Part shown: one piece after another, positions 8,534-16,820 of the stretch | Position numbering within the stretch: position 1 is the stretch's first letter | Layout of the letters: each line of letters starts with the position of its first letter | IMG/VR virus record: IMGVR_UViG_3300047319_000913 | Span: 1-37,004 of that record | Length of the DNA stretch: 37,004 nt | DNA from: a virus | Reading direction: 5' to 3' (one strand) | Notes under the pieces: model-generated | What the model was told of the DNA's origin: nothing | The model's database searches: none | What the model saw: only the letters and a program-made list of their open reading frames with translations | Position numbers and translations under genes: made by a program

Positions 8534-9129
8534 AGCGCGAAAGCGTCCGTGGCACCGGTCGAGACCAGACCGGTGCCACGAGCGTCACCATGCAGATCTG
8601 GTATGAGCTCGATCAGTCCGGTCAGGCTGGTCTGACGTTCGAGGAAGTGCTCGAAAAGGTGAGTCCGCGGGTTCCCGCGGGCTACGCCTGGCGACGCTTT
8701 GTCCGTGATACAGAGAACCACCGGCGGTACGACCGTCGTCGAACCTCATCGGAAAGTACAGCGCGTTCCCCACTTTCCGATGAGGTTCCCGACACTGCCC
8801 ACAATCGCCTGGCGGCTGTGCGCTATGTAGTTCGCAACACGGCTAACAGCATGGTCGCGAGTGGCACAGCCCTGAAGCGTCCGGATGGCCGCTTCGTCGC
8901 ACTGCGCAAACCCAGGTCCGTATTTACCGATGAGCAGCACGATTTCGATGGCTCGGTCACCCACAAGTCCGTGGCGCTGATGGAGCTCCTGCGCCTCGCC
9001 CGCCCGTTCGTTGAGCGCATCGAGGCTGAGTGGCTACCGAGTAAGGCCCCCGGCCACATGCCGCATATTCCCGTCACGTTGTACGCGGCTCTGACACGCC
9101 TGGTCGATGCTCACACGCAGCCGCAATAA
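8530..9129 (+). CDS. hypothetical protein, partner of the ParB-like gene
   Basis: The GTG at 8530 overlaps the ParB-like stop in a GTGA junction, the coupling used throughout this genome, giving 199 residues. ATG 8590 (MQIWYELDQSG) is a credible alternative, because the first 20 residues look unstructured and are encoded by a perfect hairpin. The remainder looks folded and soluble: FEEVLEKVSPRVPAGYAWRRFVRD near the N-terminus and a helical LMELLRLARPFVERIEAEW near the C-terminus. No family is recognised. A 17-bp perfect inverted repeat (8741-8788) lies inside the coding sequence. A terminator follows about 70 bases downstream, so the two-gene unit ends here. Co-function with the ParB-like protein is inferred from the overlap. 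Confidence 0.75.
   Translation: MKRESVRGTGRDQTGATSVTMQIWYELDQSGQAGLTFEEVLEKVSPRVPAGYAWRRFVRDTENHRRYDRRRTSSESTARSPLSDEVPDTAHNRLAAVRYVVRNTANSMVASGTALKRPDGRFVALRKPRSVFTDEQHDFDGSVTHKSVALMELLRLARPFVERIEAEWLPSKAPGHMPHIPVTLYAALTRLVDAHTQPQ
8548..8580 (+). repeat. perfect 13-bp hairpin at the ParB-like/partner junction
   Basis: CGTGGCACCGGTC (8548-8560) is exactly complementary to 8568-8580 across a 7-base loop. It lies between the ParB-like stop and the alternative ATG 8590. No T-run follows. It could modulate translation of the second gene or protect RNA ends. Confidence 0.7.
8741..8788. repeat. perfect 17-bp inverted repeat inside a coding sequence
   Basis: The arm GAACCTCATCGGAAAGT at 8741-8757 is exactly complementary to 8772-8788, with a 14-base loop. 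It lies entirely within the ParB-partner gene. A perfect 17-bp stem is much longer than expected by chance or codon bias and is not explained by the encoded protein. Confidence 0.8.
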
Positions 9130-9159
9130 GCGTGGAGTACAAAACACCCCAGAACGCGG

Positions 9160-9233
9160 TAGACTCTGACCACCCCAGCCGCTAACGCAAGTTAGCCAGC
9201 GAGGCCCCGACCGTCAGGTCTGGGCCTTTTTTT
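9160..9233 (+). terminator. leader hairpin plus rho-independent terminator before the scaffold gene
   Basis: A 6-bp hairpin with a GNRA-type loop (GCTAAC-GCAA-GTTAGC, 9181-9196) is followed five bases later by a strong terminator: AGGCCCCGACC (9202-9212) pairs with 9217-9227 with one mismatch and is followed by seven T residues (9227-9233). It ends the ParB cassette and any readthrough from upstream. A TAGACT resembling a -10 box lies at 9160-9165, 15 bases before the first hairpin, but no matching -35 is visible. How the capsid genes downstream are then expressed (own promoter or antitermination) is open. Confidence 0.8.
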
Positions 9234-9266
9234 GTCTCACTCGCTACGGTGGCTCAGGGACCAAGC

Positions 9267-10151
9267 ATGGCCGAAGGTCCAGCCCCAAGCGCACCCCCGG
9301 CACCAGCCCCGACTGAATCGGCCCCGTCTCCATTGACGGGACCGATTACGTCGATGGCTGATCTCGACGTGCGTATGGCCGAGATCAAGGCTGGATCAAC
9401 CGCACCTGTGCAAGGTGTGGACCGCACCCCACCGCCGCAAGGCCGACCCGCCGACCCCGTGCAGGGTGACGCGCCGGAAGCCGACGACGGACCTCCCGAT
9501 CCCACCGACACCGCCGACAAGCCCAAGCCCGGCGGCCGGTTCGAACGCATCCGCGCCCAATTGACCGCGGCCGAAGAAAAGGCCCGCACCCTCGAGGGAC
9601 AGCACCAGCAGCGTGAGGCGCAGTATGCCCACGCCCTGCGGCAGTTCGTCGACCTGGTGCTACCCGACGCGCAGCTCGAGCAACTCAGGATGCAGGCCGA
9701 GGCCGGCGACTGGGAAGCCAAGCAACGGGTAGACCTCGCGCGCCAGTGGCGCAGGATGGTGGCGCCGATCGCCGATCTGGCGGAACGGGCGCACCAGCAG
9801 CAATTCAATCAAGACCTGGCCTCGCTGCGCACGCTCGACGGCATGGACGCGGATAGCCATCAAAGGCTGCTCAATGCCCAGACACCGGGCGAAAAGCTGA
9901 AGTTGATGCATGACGTGGCCTACAAGGCGGCGGCGGCGGAACACCGGGAACGGATTGCCGCGCTGGAGGCCGAGGTGCAATCTCTGAAAACCAACCGGGC
10001 CGCGAACGGCCAGCAACCGGCGAGCGGCGGGGGTCGTGCAGTAAACGGCTCCGGCGTGTTGGCTGGTTGGCTGGGCAGTGACGGCCTGCCGACCGAGGAA
10101 GCCATTAGCCGCGCCCGTCAGGGCGGGTTCCGCGACCTCGCCACCCACTGA
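9267..10151 (+). CDS. putative scaffolding protein
   Basis: This 294-residue, acidic and charged protein sits immediately before the major capsid gene, the usual place of the scaffold. The first 90 residues are Pro/Ala-rich and disordered. About 90-235 is strongly helical and probably coiled coil (KARTLEGQHQQREAQYAHAL, then RERIAALEAEVQSLKTN). A short C-terminal tail (EEAISRARQGGFRDLATH) may be the capsid-binding end. ATG 9267 is chosen over GTG 9249 because AGGGA lies six bases upstream of it. The function comes from composition and position, not from a diagnostic motif. It starts just after the terminator at 9202-9233. Confidence 0.75.
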   Translation: MAEGPAPSAPPAPAPTESAPSPLTGPITSMADLDVRMAEIKAGSTAPVQGVDRTPPPQGRPADPVQGDAPEADDGPPDPTDTADKPKPGGRFERIRAQLTAAEEKARTLEGQHQQREAQYAHALRQFVDLVLPDAQLEQLRMQAEAGDWEAKQRVDLARQWRRMVAPIADLAERAHQQQFNQDLASLRTLDGMDADSHQRLLNAQTPGEKLKLMHDVAYKAAAAEHRERIAALEAEVQSLKTNRAANGQQPASGGGRAVNGSGVLAGWLGSDGLPTEEAISRARQGGFRDLATH

Positions 10152-10164
10152 AAGATTGTCGTAA

Positions 10165-11121
10165 ATGGCCACATCCACCTACGGAACGCTTACCGCTGAA
10201 CAGCGCACGTTCTACGTCGGAATTTTGATCAAACGGCTTATTCCGTATCTGCCCCTGATTGGCGACGGGCAGAAAGTCACCATACCCAAGCACATGGGCA
10301 TGGTGGCCAATTTCCGCAAATACGGCGTGTTGTCGTTGGCGACCACGCCACTGTCCGAGGGGGTCACGCCCGCGGGCAACTCGCAGGTGGTGACGGCGGT
10401 CACAGCCACCGCTGCCCAGTACGGCGATTTTCTCACGGTCAGCGACGTGCTCGAGACGGCGGGCATCGACGACAGCGTCGTCCAGGCCGTCGAGCAGTTG
10501 GGCGAGCAGGCGGGCCAGACGGTCCACCGATTGGTCGTCAACGAGCTGGGCGCGGGCTCGACGGTGCGGTACGGCGGCGCGGCCACGTCCAGGATCACGG
10601 TGGCGGCGGGCATGAACCTGAACGTGGCCGCGATCCGGCTGGCGGTCAGGGATCTGGAAAATGCCAACGTCCCGAAATTCAGCGACGGCTTTTATCACGC
10701 GGCGGTGACGCCCTCGCAGAAGTACGACCTCGTCACCGATACCGCGTGGCAGGACATCTATCGGTACACCAACACCCGCCCGATGATGGCCAACGAAGTC
10801 GGCGAGGTGTACGGCGCGCTGATCCGTGAAACCACCGATCTGCCGATCTACCCGACGGGTGGCGCGGCGGGCATCCCGGTGCATGCCGCGGTGATCTACG
10901 GCCCGAACGCGTACGGGGTGATCGACCTCGAAAGCATGGGTGTCGGCAGCATCAACGACGAGACGAACAAGGGAGTCCAGGTCTTTACGACAGGGCTCGA
11001 CGTGCCGTCGAAGTCAGACCCCTTGCACCAGCGTGCGTACGTGGGCTGGAGCGTGGTGTTCGTGGCCAAGGTCCTTGACGCCCTGCGCGTCATCCGGATC
11101 GAGACGGCAGTCAGCCCCTAG
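10165..11121 (+). CDS. major capsid protein, N4-gp56 family
   Basis: The 318-residue product matches the N4 gp56-type HK97-fold capsid family along its length. Recognisable blocks are TYGTLTAEQRTFY at the start, GQKVTIPKHMG, FRKYGVLSLATTPLSEGVTP, a QYGDFLTVSDVLETAGIDD segment, EQLGEQAGQTVH, and a C-terminal half with the YVGWSVVFVAKVLD strand. It forms the icosahedral shell. It follows the putative scaffold by 13 bases and precedes a run of small virion genes. No clear Shine-Dalgarno site lies before ATG 10165, which is unusual for so highly expressed a gene; strong expression may rely on other leader features. Confidence 0.93.
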   Translation: MATSTYGTLTAEQRTFYVGILIKRLIPYLPLIGDGQKVTIPKHMGMVANFRKYGVLSLATTPLSEGVTPAGNSQVVTAVTATAAQYGDFLTVSDVLETAGIDDSVVQAVEQLGEQAGQTVHRLVVNELGAGSTVRYGGAATSRITVAAGMNLNVAAIRLAVRDLENANVPKFSDGFYHAAVTPSQKYDLVTDTAWQDIYRYTNTRPMMANEVGEVYGALIRETTDLPIYPTGGAAGIPVHAAVIYGPNAYGVIDLESMGVGSINDETNKGVQVFTTGLDVPSKSDPLHQRAYVGWSVVFVAKVLDALRVIRIETAVSP

Positions 11122-11127
11122 CCGGTC

Positions 11128-11598
11128 ATGCCGAAGGACGAACAGCCGTCGGACCAGGCGTCCGACCCGCGCGACCTCGAGATGGATGCGATGCGCCAGC
11201 AGATCCAGGGTCTTACCACCCTGGTATCCGCGGTGCTGGCCGCCCGCGACACCTCCGTGGTCGCACCACCCCCGCCGCCAGTACCCCTCGAGCCCAAGGA
11301 AACCGAACGCGACCGCATCCTGGCCGCGTGGGCCAGCGAGCCGCGCGTCGAGATGACCATCAACCCCGACGAAAACGACCGGCGGGCGGCGTCCGCGCTG
11401 GCGGCGCGGGGCTTGCCCGCGGAGTTTCCCCCGCACATCTTCCAGGTCAACGGGGTGCAGCTCTGCGTGCCGGTGGGCGAACAGACCAGCGTGCCCCAGA
11501 GCATCGCGGCGTTGTACGCCTACACCCAGAATCCGTGGAAAGCACAGCAGAAACAAAAACCCCTGACGTTCGACGTCATAGCCGCCCGTCTGGGCTAG
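11128..11598 (+). CDS. small virion-region protein, unknown
   Basis: 156 residues with a disordered, charged N-terminus (PKDEQPSDQASDPRDLE), a short helix (MRQQIQGLTTLVSAVLAARD), a run of prolines near residue 50, and a compact C-terminal domain (about 60-150) containing RVEMTINPDENDRRAASALAAR and HIFQVNGVQLCVPVGEQTSVP. It is six bases downstream of the capsid gene and clearly in the same transcript. The position and C-terminal beta-rich look would fit a capsid decoration or head protein, but no family is recognised. Confidence 0.75.
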   Translation: MPKDEQPSDQASDPRDLEMDAMRQQIQGLTTLVSAVLAARDTSVVAPPPPPVPLEPKETERDRILAAWASEPRVEMTINPDENDRRAASALAARGLPAEFPPHIFQVNGVQLCVPVGEQTSVPQSIAALYAYTQNPWKAQQKQKPLTFDVIAARLG

Positions 11599-11611
11599 GA
11601 GTTTTCCCATC

Positions 11612-12064
11612 ATGGCAGAACACTCAGAACCACAACACGCCGCGCCAGAAAAACCCGCGGTGGCGACCAGGACAGCGCCGGCTCTCAAAGAACTGCACCC
11701 TGCACCACTCGCAGAGGTGGCCGCCACGCATACAGCCGCGGCAGAGCTCCAGCAGCGGTACGTCGCGTCGCGGCTGTACACCGAGGGGTTCGGGCTGCAC
11801 GGCCGCCAGGCCGACGCCATCGGGCTGTGGGGCGACGGCTCGACGTACGTGGGCAATGGCCAGATCGTCGACGTGGATACGCTCGAGGTTGTCCAGGCCT
11901 TCGACGGCGCCCTGTTCACTGGTGGCTCCGTGTACGCCAATTCACGAGATATCCCGGCCGCGTTGCTCGAGGCGTTGCTCGAGGGTGGGACACCGCTCGC
12001 CGTCCGGAGCCGAAAGTCTGACGCGCGGGGTGGGAACGATGCCGCTGAAAAAATCCGCCAGTAA
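11612..12064 (+). CDS. hypothetical virion-region protein
   Basis: 150 residues. The first 60 are Ala/Glu/Pro-rich and likely disordered or helical. The middle (about 55-120) is a compact region with LYTEGFGLHGRQADAIGLWG and STYVGNGQIVDVDTLEVVQA that looks like a small beta domain. AGGAG lies upstream of ATG 11612. Its 3' end overlaps the next small gene by 26 bases in another frame. No function is recognised; a head-associated role is inferred from position. Confidence 0.7.
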   Translation: MAEHSEPQHAAPEKPAVATRTAPALKELHPAPLAEVAATHTAAAELQQRYVASRLYTEGFGLHGRQADAIGLWGDGSTYVGNGQIVDVDTLEVVQAFDGALFTGGSVYANSRDIPAALLEALLEGGTPLAVRSRKSDARGGNDAAEKIRQ

Positions 12065-12170
12065 GGCCGCGGTCGGCCAGAACATCAAGGCCGAACTGAA
12101 GGCTGGCAAGCCCAGAGCCCAGGCGATCGCGATTGCGCTGGACGTGCAGCGTCAGGCGAAGAAGAAGTGA
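12039..12170 (+). CDS. short basic protein, DUF6496-like
   Basis: This 43-residue gene is short and lies in its own frame between two larger ones. Its sequence, with KSASKAAVGQNIKAELKAGKP and then AQAIAIALDVQRQAKKK, resembles the small basic DUF6496-type proteins often found near phage head genes. The ATG at 12039 has GGGTGGGA just upstream. It overlaps the preceding gene by 26 bases and the next by 4 (GTGA). Nucleic-acid binding is plausible from the Lys-rich ends but not shown. Confidence 0.75.
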   Translation: MPLKKSASKAAVGQNIKAELKAGKPRAQAIAIALDVQRQAKKK

Positions 12171-12409
12171 CGACAACCCCCGTCGAGTACGTCTGCACCT
12201 GCCCAGGTTTTCTGAGCTTGAAACTCGAGCAGTTTTGTGTACGGTGTCTGGCCACCTATGCCGAGGGGTTGCCGCATGCGCTCGAGGGGGAGGCGTTGAC
12301 GTCCGAGATGCGACGGGTGGCCGTGTGTTTGAAACGTGTGATCGAGGCCGATCCACTGCTGGGCGAACAGTACGTCCATGTGGGTGGTCGGCTTCAGGAC
12401 TATGGCTAA
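12167..12409 (+). CDS. small Cys-containing protein, possible zinc binding
   Basis: 80 residues beginning with a GTG that overlaps the upstream stop. Two paired cysteines, CTC near residue 10 and CVRC near 24, suggest a small zinc-binding knuckle, followed by a helical region (LTSEMRRVAVCLKRVIEADP). It is directly followed by the adaptor-like gene, whose ATG abuts its stop. No family is recognised. It is coding by overlap, codon bias and position in the head-tail block. Confidence 0.65.
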   Translation: MTTTPVEYVCTCPGFLSLKLEQFCVRCLATYAEGLPHALEGEALTSEMRRVAVCLKRVIEADPLLGEQYVHVGGRLQDYG

Positions 12410-13354
12410 ATGCCTGGCGCGCGCCGCTCGCTCCTGAACCTGCGGCGCCTGGTTGCCCAGGCGTTGCACAGCCTGACCGTGGCCACCACGACCGCGGCGG
12501 GCAACCCGGCGGGCACCAGCGTCATCTCGACCAGACTGGCCAACGCGGTCACCGCCAATCGCTACAAACACGCCTGGGTGATGCCCGTGACGGGCACCCA
12601 GGCCAGCGTGATGCGCCGGGTCAGATCCGAGGACGCCCTGAACCTGACCACCGGCGAATTGATGGTGGCGCCCGTGTTTCCTGGGCAGGTGGCGGTGGGC
12701 GTCGACGTGGAGCTCCACCGCTTGCTGCCGCCCGACGACGACGACGGCTGGACGGGGCTGCGGTCGCTGATCAACCAGGCGCTGGGAGAATGCTGGGTGC
12801 CGCAGCGGCTCCCCATCGTGGGCGTGAACGGGCAGCCGTCGTACAGCCTGGCCGCGTACGAGGAATGGCTGGACCCTGACGCGGTGCTCGAGTTCCGCGG
12901 CGCGGCGCTGGATAGCACGCTCAATCCGTTTGCGGCGGGCCAGTTTCAACCGGTCGCCGACGTCGATACCCTCACCCTGCAGATCGCGCCGACGCTGTCG
13001 GCGGGCAACGCCGCGACCGTCGAGGTGTTCCGTCCCACCGACACCTGGATCCGAGTAGGCGGCGTGTGGGGGCCGTCCACGGTGGGCCTGGTCAATGACA
13101 CCGATGAGTGCCTGCTGACGCCGGACCTGGTGGTGGCGGTGACGCTGGCGCACGCCTACGACGCGCTGGCGACCGGTCCTGAGGGTGCCAGGTATGACGC
13201 GCTGGCCACCAAGGCCCGCACGGCGGCTAACGTGGCCAAACTGATGCAACTGAGCCACAAGCAGCGGCAACTGGGCAGCGAGTTGACCACGGGCTACGGG
13301 TGGCACGGCGACGGAAAAGAGTGGCCTCTCGGCATGGGTTGGAGCACCTGGTAA
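12410..13354 (+). CDS. putative head-tail adaptor / neck protein
   Basis: 314 residues, starting directly after the previous stop. The N-terminal helix (RRSLLNLRRLVAQALHSL) is followed by a beta-rich centre containing ATANRYKH-like and VELHRLLPPDDDDGWTGLRS segments. Near the end comes a helical region (VVAVTLAHAYDALATGPEG, then KARTAANVAKLMQLSHKQRQ) typical of phage adaptor or gp4-like connectors. Its location after capsid and small head genes and before the large tail protein supports a connector role. The assignment is by position and overall character, so moderate. Confidence 0.5.
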   Translation: MPGARRSLLNLRRLVAQALHSLTVATTTAAGNPAGTSVISTRLANAVTANRYKHAWVMPVTGTQASVMRRVRSEDALNLTTGELMVAPVFPGQVAVGVDVELHRLLPPDDDDGWTGLRSLINQALGECWVPQRLPIVGVNGQPSYSLAAYEEWLDPDAVLEFRGAALDSTLNPFAAGQFQPVADVDTLTLQIAPTLSAGNAATVEVFRPTDTWIRVGGVWGPSTVGLVNDTDECLLTPDLVVAVTLAHAYDALATGPEGARYDALATKARTAANVAKLMQLSHKQRQLGSELTTGYGWHGDGKEWPLGMGWSTW

Positions 13355-13357
13355 CTC

Positions 13358-15274
13358 GTGCCCCCGATCGCGTTCCCGTGCGAGCTCAAGATCGACGGCG
13401 AGTCATACCGCGCGCGTCCACTGAGTACGCCCACGTCGTACGTGGTCGAGTACATACCCCAGGTGAAAGGGCAAGTGGCGATCCGCATGACGGCCGAGAT
13501 CAGGCCGTCGGTGCAGATCGACCCGTTGAACGAGACGGACTGGAGCGACGGTCGCGGCTGGGGGCGAAACGTCGACAACGCGGACGGCATGATGCTGCCC
13601 GGCCCCCAGGTCACCTCGGTCCCGCTGCCGATCGCCCCTGGCGCGGACATCGTGGACTGGGCCGAGCAGGACAACAACATCTACCTGGTCGGCGGACGGT
13701 ACGCCTACAAGATCGCCGGCGGCTCGGGAGCTCCCACCCAGGACCAGGATCTCGGGGCAGGGTACGTGGCGGTCAGCATCGAGCCCTGGAAAACCAACTT
13801 GATCGTGGGCGGCCGTACCACGGGAAACATCTGGCAGCTCCCGAGTCTGGGAGCGTGGTCGAACACGATGGTCGCCGGCGCCGTGCAACGCGGCAAGTCG
13901 ACCACCGTGTGGTGGAACACCGACGGATTGTCGAGCCTGCGCATGGTGTCCGAGGTCAGCCCCACCACACTGTCCTACGTGGCCGCCAACCCCATGAACG
14001 CGCCCGATTGGAAGGTGCCCCTGGCACTGGGGGCGTACCCGGTGAGAAGCATGGTGGCGACCCGCGCCCACGCGTACGCGGTGACCACCGGCGGCATCTT
14101 CGATTTTGGCAGTGATGGCACCGCGCCGAACCTGACGCCAGACGTCGAGCAGACCGTGATGGACACCAACGGGGTTGCCAGCCTGAGTAGTGACGGGTAC
14201 CTGTACTTCAACGCGGGCTACACGCTGAAGCGACTCAATGTGCAGAATGCCCAGACCTACGGCACGTCCGAGGACTGCGGCTGGGCGTCCCAGGTGCCCC
14301 CCCAATGCCCGATGAGCGGGTATGCCACGGCGTTGGCGAAGTACGGCCGCTGGATCTGGGCGTCGGTGTACGACGGCGCCAACACGTGGGTGTGCAAGGC
14401 CAGGGTAGCGATCACGGGTGACATCGTGGGGCCGCTGGTGTGGTTCGTGGCGCCCATCTACCTGCCCGGTCTCAAGGTGACCTCGATGCACGTGTCGGGC
14501 CTGGTGACCATGAATCCGCGGCTGTGGATGGCCACGGTGGATGGCTCAGGCGTGCGCAGCCTGTCCTGGGCGTACCTGCCATTGGACTCGGCGTACCGCG
14601 ACTTGCGCCAAGCCCGCGCGTACCGCTTCGCCACCAGCTTTCAGTACGACAGCCCCGAGACGGACCACGGCGACGACAGTCTGCCGAAATTCCTCCGCGA
14701 ATTCGTGGGTGAAGGGGAGACGCTGGGCACGGGCCAGCAGATCGCGCTGAGCGTGGCCACCGATGGCTCGAGCGCGTATACCCCCATTGGCACGTACCGC
14801 CGCAATCCGCGGGCCACGGTGCGGCCGGTGCTACCGGTGATGGCCAATCGGTACGTATTGCGGCACGTGGGCAGCGGCAGCGCCACCACGCCGGCGTTGT
14901 TGAGAAAGCAGTCACGCCGCACCATCCCCAGGCCCGATCTGCTGCAGGTACGGACGTATCAGGTGGTGGTGGGCCAGGAGGTGCGGTACGGCGACGGGGC
15001 GGTGGATGGCCGCACGCGTGCCCAGGCCCAGAGCAAGCTCGAGGGTTTGCAGGGCAAGGGGCCGGTGCCGTTCGTCGACGAGAATGGGATTGCGCTGACC
15101 ACGCTGATCGTGGCGGGGATGACGATGACTCAGGTCGAGGCCACCCTCGGGGATGCCAGCGCACGGCGCGTGATGACGGTCGACCTCCAGGTGGCGATTC
15201 TGGCGACGACGGGCACGCCGTGGCTCTGGAACGATGGCACGACCTGGGGCCAGGTCGGAAAGGTTTTTTCATAG
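13358..15274 (+). CDS. large tail protein, possible beta-propeller nozzle
   Basis: 638 residues, GTG start three bases after the previous stop. The sequence is rich in regularly spaced beta strands with aromatic and Gly turns: DIVDWAEQDNNIYLVGGRYA, GYVAVSIEPWKTNLIVGGRT, TTVWWNTDGLSSLRMVSEV, YAVTTGGIFDFGS and ALAKYGRWIWASVYDGANTW. Repeats of this kind suggest a beta-propeller, as in the T7 gp12 nozzle of short-tailed phages. The C-terminal 150 residues look like a separate domain (VATDGSSAYTPIGTYRRNPR; TRAQAQSKLEGLQGKGPVPF). It sits between the adaptor-like gene and the fibre. Assignment is structural inference from visible patterns; no signature motif decides it. Confidence 0.6.
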   Translation: MPPIAFPCELKIDGESYRARPLSTPTSYVVEYIPQVKGQVAIRMTAEIRPSVQIDPLNETDWSDGRGWGRNVDNADGMMLPGPQVTSVPLPIAPGADIVDWAEQDNNIYLVGGRYAYKIAGGSGAPTQDQDLGAGYVAVSIEPWKTNLIVGGRTTGNIWQLPSLGAWSNTMVAGAVQRGKSTTVWWNTDGLSSLRMVSEVSPTTLSYVAANPMNAPDWKVPLALGAYPVRSMVATRAHAYAVTTGGIFDFGSDGTAPNLTPDVEQTVMDTNGVASLSSDGYLYFNAGYTLKRLNVQNAQTYGTSEDCGWASQVPPQCPMSGYATALAKYGRWIWASVYDGANTWVCKARVAITGDIVGPLVWFVAPIYLPGLKVTSMHVSGLVTMNPRLWMATVDGSGVRSLSWAYLPLDSAYRDLRQARAYRFATSFQYDSPETDHGDDSLPKFLREFVGEGETLGTGQQIALSVATDGSSAYTPIGTYRRNPRATVRPVLPVMANRYVLRHVGSGSATTPALLRKQSRRTIPRPDLLQVRTYQVVVGQEVRYGDGAVDGRTRAQAQSKLEGLQGKGPVPFVDENGIALTTLIVAGMTMTQVEATLGDASARRVMTVDLQVAILATTGTPWLWNDGTTWGQVGKVFS

Positions 15275-16414
15275 ATGGCGAGCTTTATCGACCCGCAGAA
15301 TGGCGACCTGGCAACCGCGGAGCACGTCGCGCAGCTCGTCGAGGATTTCCAGGGTTTGAGAAACATCCCAATTTCGCTGAGTGGGATCAACGATGCGGCC
15401 ACGTACGCGCTGACGTTGAAAAACGCGGGCACGGGCTCGAGAGACCTGATCGCCTATGCTGCGGACGGGACCACGGTGCTGCTCCAGGTGGACGCGACGG
15501 GGGTGACGCTGGGCTCCGTGCCACCGGGCAGCATCTCGGGCACCGCCATCGCCGCGGGCTCGATCACCAACGCCCAGCTCGGCCCGGACGTCGCGCGCGC
15601 CAACCTGCTGACGAATGGCGGCCTGGAAATCTGGTCGAGGGGGCTTGGCCCATTCTCGAATACCTTTGCGGCAGACCGTTGGCTCCTCAGTCCAGGAGCC
15701 GGCTCCACGATGAGCGGTACCCGTATTGCGGGTAATGGGGGCGGCTTCGCCCTGCAAGTCGTGTATACGCACAGCACGGCCAGTGGCATTTCTCAGGACA
15801 TCATGGCAAGCGAAAACCCGGTCTTGCCAGGCAAGGTAGTGTCCTTCAGCGCGGACGTCAACGCGAGTGCCGCGGGTGCGGCTCAACTCAAGATCCTCAC
15901 CAACGGAGCCGGGGCGATCAACGTGGTGTCATCGTTCCATCCGGGCGGATCGACCTGGCAGCGTCTGACGGTGACCGCGACGACCAACGCGGCGACCACT
16001 GACGTGCAGGTGTCACTGGCACTGAGCGCGTCGGGCACCTTCCAGATCGACAACGCCATGCTGGTGGTGGGCAGCCAGGCGGCCAACTACGTGCCCATGC
16101 ACCCGGCCGACGACCTCGCGCGGTGTCTGCGGTATTACGAGGTGATCGGGACGACGCCCAACGAGATTGTCGCCCAGGCGTATGGAGTGACCGCGGGCGC
16201 GTATAGCGTGTACTACGCCCTCAAAGCTCGCAAAGCCATCACCCCGACATTTACGAAGAATGGCACATGGGTCGTCACCAATTGCGGTCAACCGGCGGTA
16301 GTGTCTGGGTCGGTGGATCAGGTGTCACTCGTGGTGACGGTGACGGCGACGGGGCAACTCGTCTTTACCAATAATGCGGCTGGCGCGAACGTGTCCGTTG
16401 AAGCGAACCCGTGA
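15275..16414 (+). CDS. tail fibre / receptor-binding protein
   Basis: 379 residues, ATG immediately after the upstream stop. The N-terminus (about 1-110) is a likely virion-attachment stretch ending in the GSISGTAIAAGSITNAQL trimer-like repeat common in fibres. From about 112 a carbohydrate-binding jelly-roll-like domain begins with NLLTNGGLEIWSRG and an AADRW motif, and ends near QIDNAMLVVGSQA. It is followed by DLARCLRYYEV, a motif often found in phage tail fibre C-termini. Role: recognition of a surface receptor. Short DNA dyads at 15682-15711 (GGCTCCT with AGGAGCC, then GGAGCCGGCTCC) lie inside it. Confidence 0.8.
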   Translation: MASFIDPQNGDLATAEHVAQLVEDFQGLRNIPISLSGINDAATYALTLKNAGTGSRDLIAYAADGTTVLLQVDATGVTLGSVPPGSISGTAIAAGSITNAQLGPDVARANLLTNGGLEIWSRGLGPFSNTFAADRWLLSPGAGSTMSGTRIAGNGGGFALQVVYTHSTASGISQDIMASENPVLPGKVVSFSADVNASAAGAAQLKILTNGAGAINVVSSFHPGGSTWQRLTVTATTNAATTDVQVSLALSASGTFQIDNAMLVVGSQAANYVPMHPADDLARCLRYYEVIGTTPNEIVAQAYGVTAGAYSVYYALKARKAITPTFTKNGTWVVTNCGQPAVVSGSVDQVSLVVTVTATGQLVFTNNAAGANVSVEANP

Positions 16415-16421
16415 GGCAACC

Positions 16422-16820
16422 ATGAGCGTCAAAGTCACTTCATTCGACGATCCAACCGCCTGGGAATATGTTCACGATGACGCTCCCGGCGGCAGCCACG
16501 GCGGCACGCTCGATCCCGCCACGGTCACCTACGGCACGAACATCGACGGCACCGACAACCCCAATACAGTGGTGGTGCCGTGTCCGTTCGAGAACTGCGG
16601 CTCGGTGAGTTACTGGCCGCCAGGTGGTGGCGCCGACGCGCTGATGGGCCAGTCGCTGCACGTCATGGTGGCGATGCAGCCCGGCCTGGGGCGTTCGGCC
16701 AAGACCGCCGAGCAGGCCGCGGCCGAGGTCAAGCAGCGCGTGATCGACACCGACGGTGAGGAGCGCTGGGTCCTCGATGACGCTGCGCTAGCGCTCATGG
16801 AGGCGAGTGTGCATGGCTGA
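16422..16820 (+). CDS. hypothetical tail-region protein
   Basis: 132 residues; ATG 16422 follows the fibre stop by seven bases with GAGG upstream. The N-terminal half is rich in Gly and Asp, with PCPFENCGSVSYWPPGGG near residues 50-67, where CPFENC may bind a metal. The C-terminal half is helical (SAKTAEQAAAEVKQRVIDTDG, then DDAALALMEASVHG). It overlaps the next gene by eight bases. It probably belongs to the tail or lysis block by position. No family recognised. Confidence 0.7.
   Translation: MSVKVTSFDDPTAWEYVHDDAPGGSHGGTLDPATVTYGTNIDGTDNPNTVVVPCPFENCGSVSYWPPGGGADALMGQSLHVMVAMQPGLGRSAKTAEQAAAEVKQRVIDTDGEERWVLDDAALALMEASVHG

Noticed and set aside
13403-14491. Long minus-strand frame opposite the large tail gene
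   Set aside because: His/Arg/Gly-rich shadow caused by strong third-position bias of the plus-strand gene.
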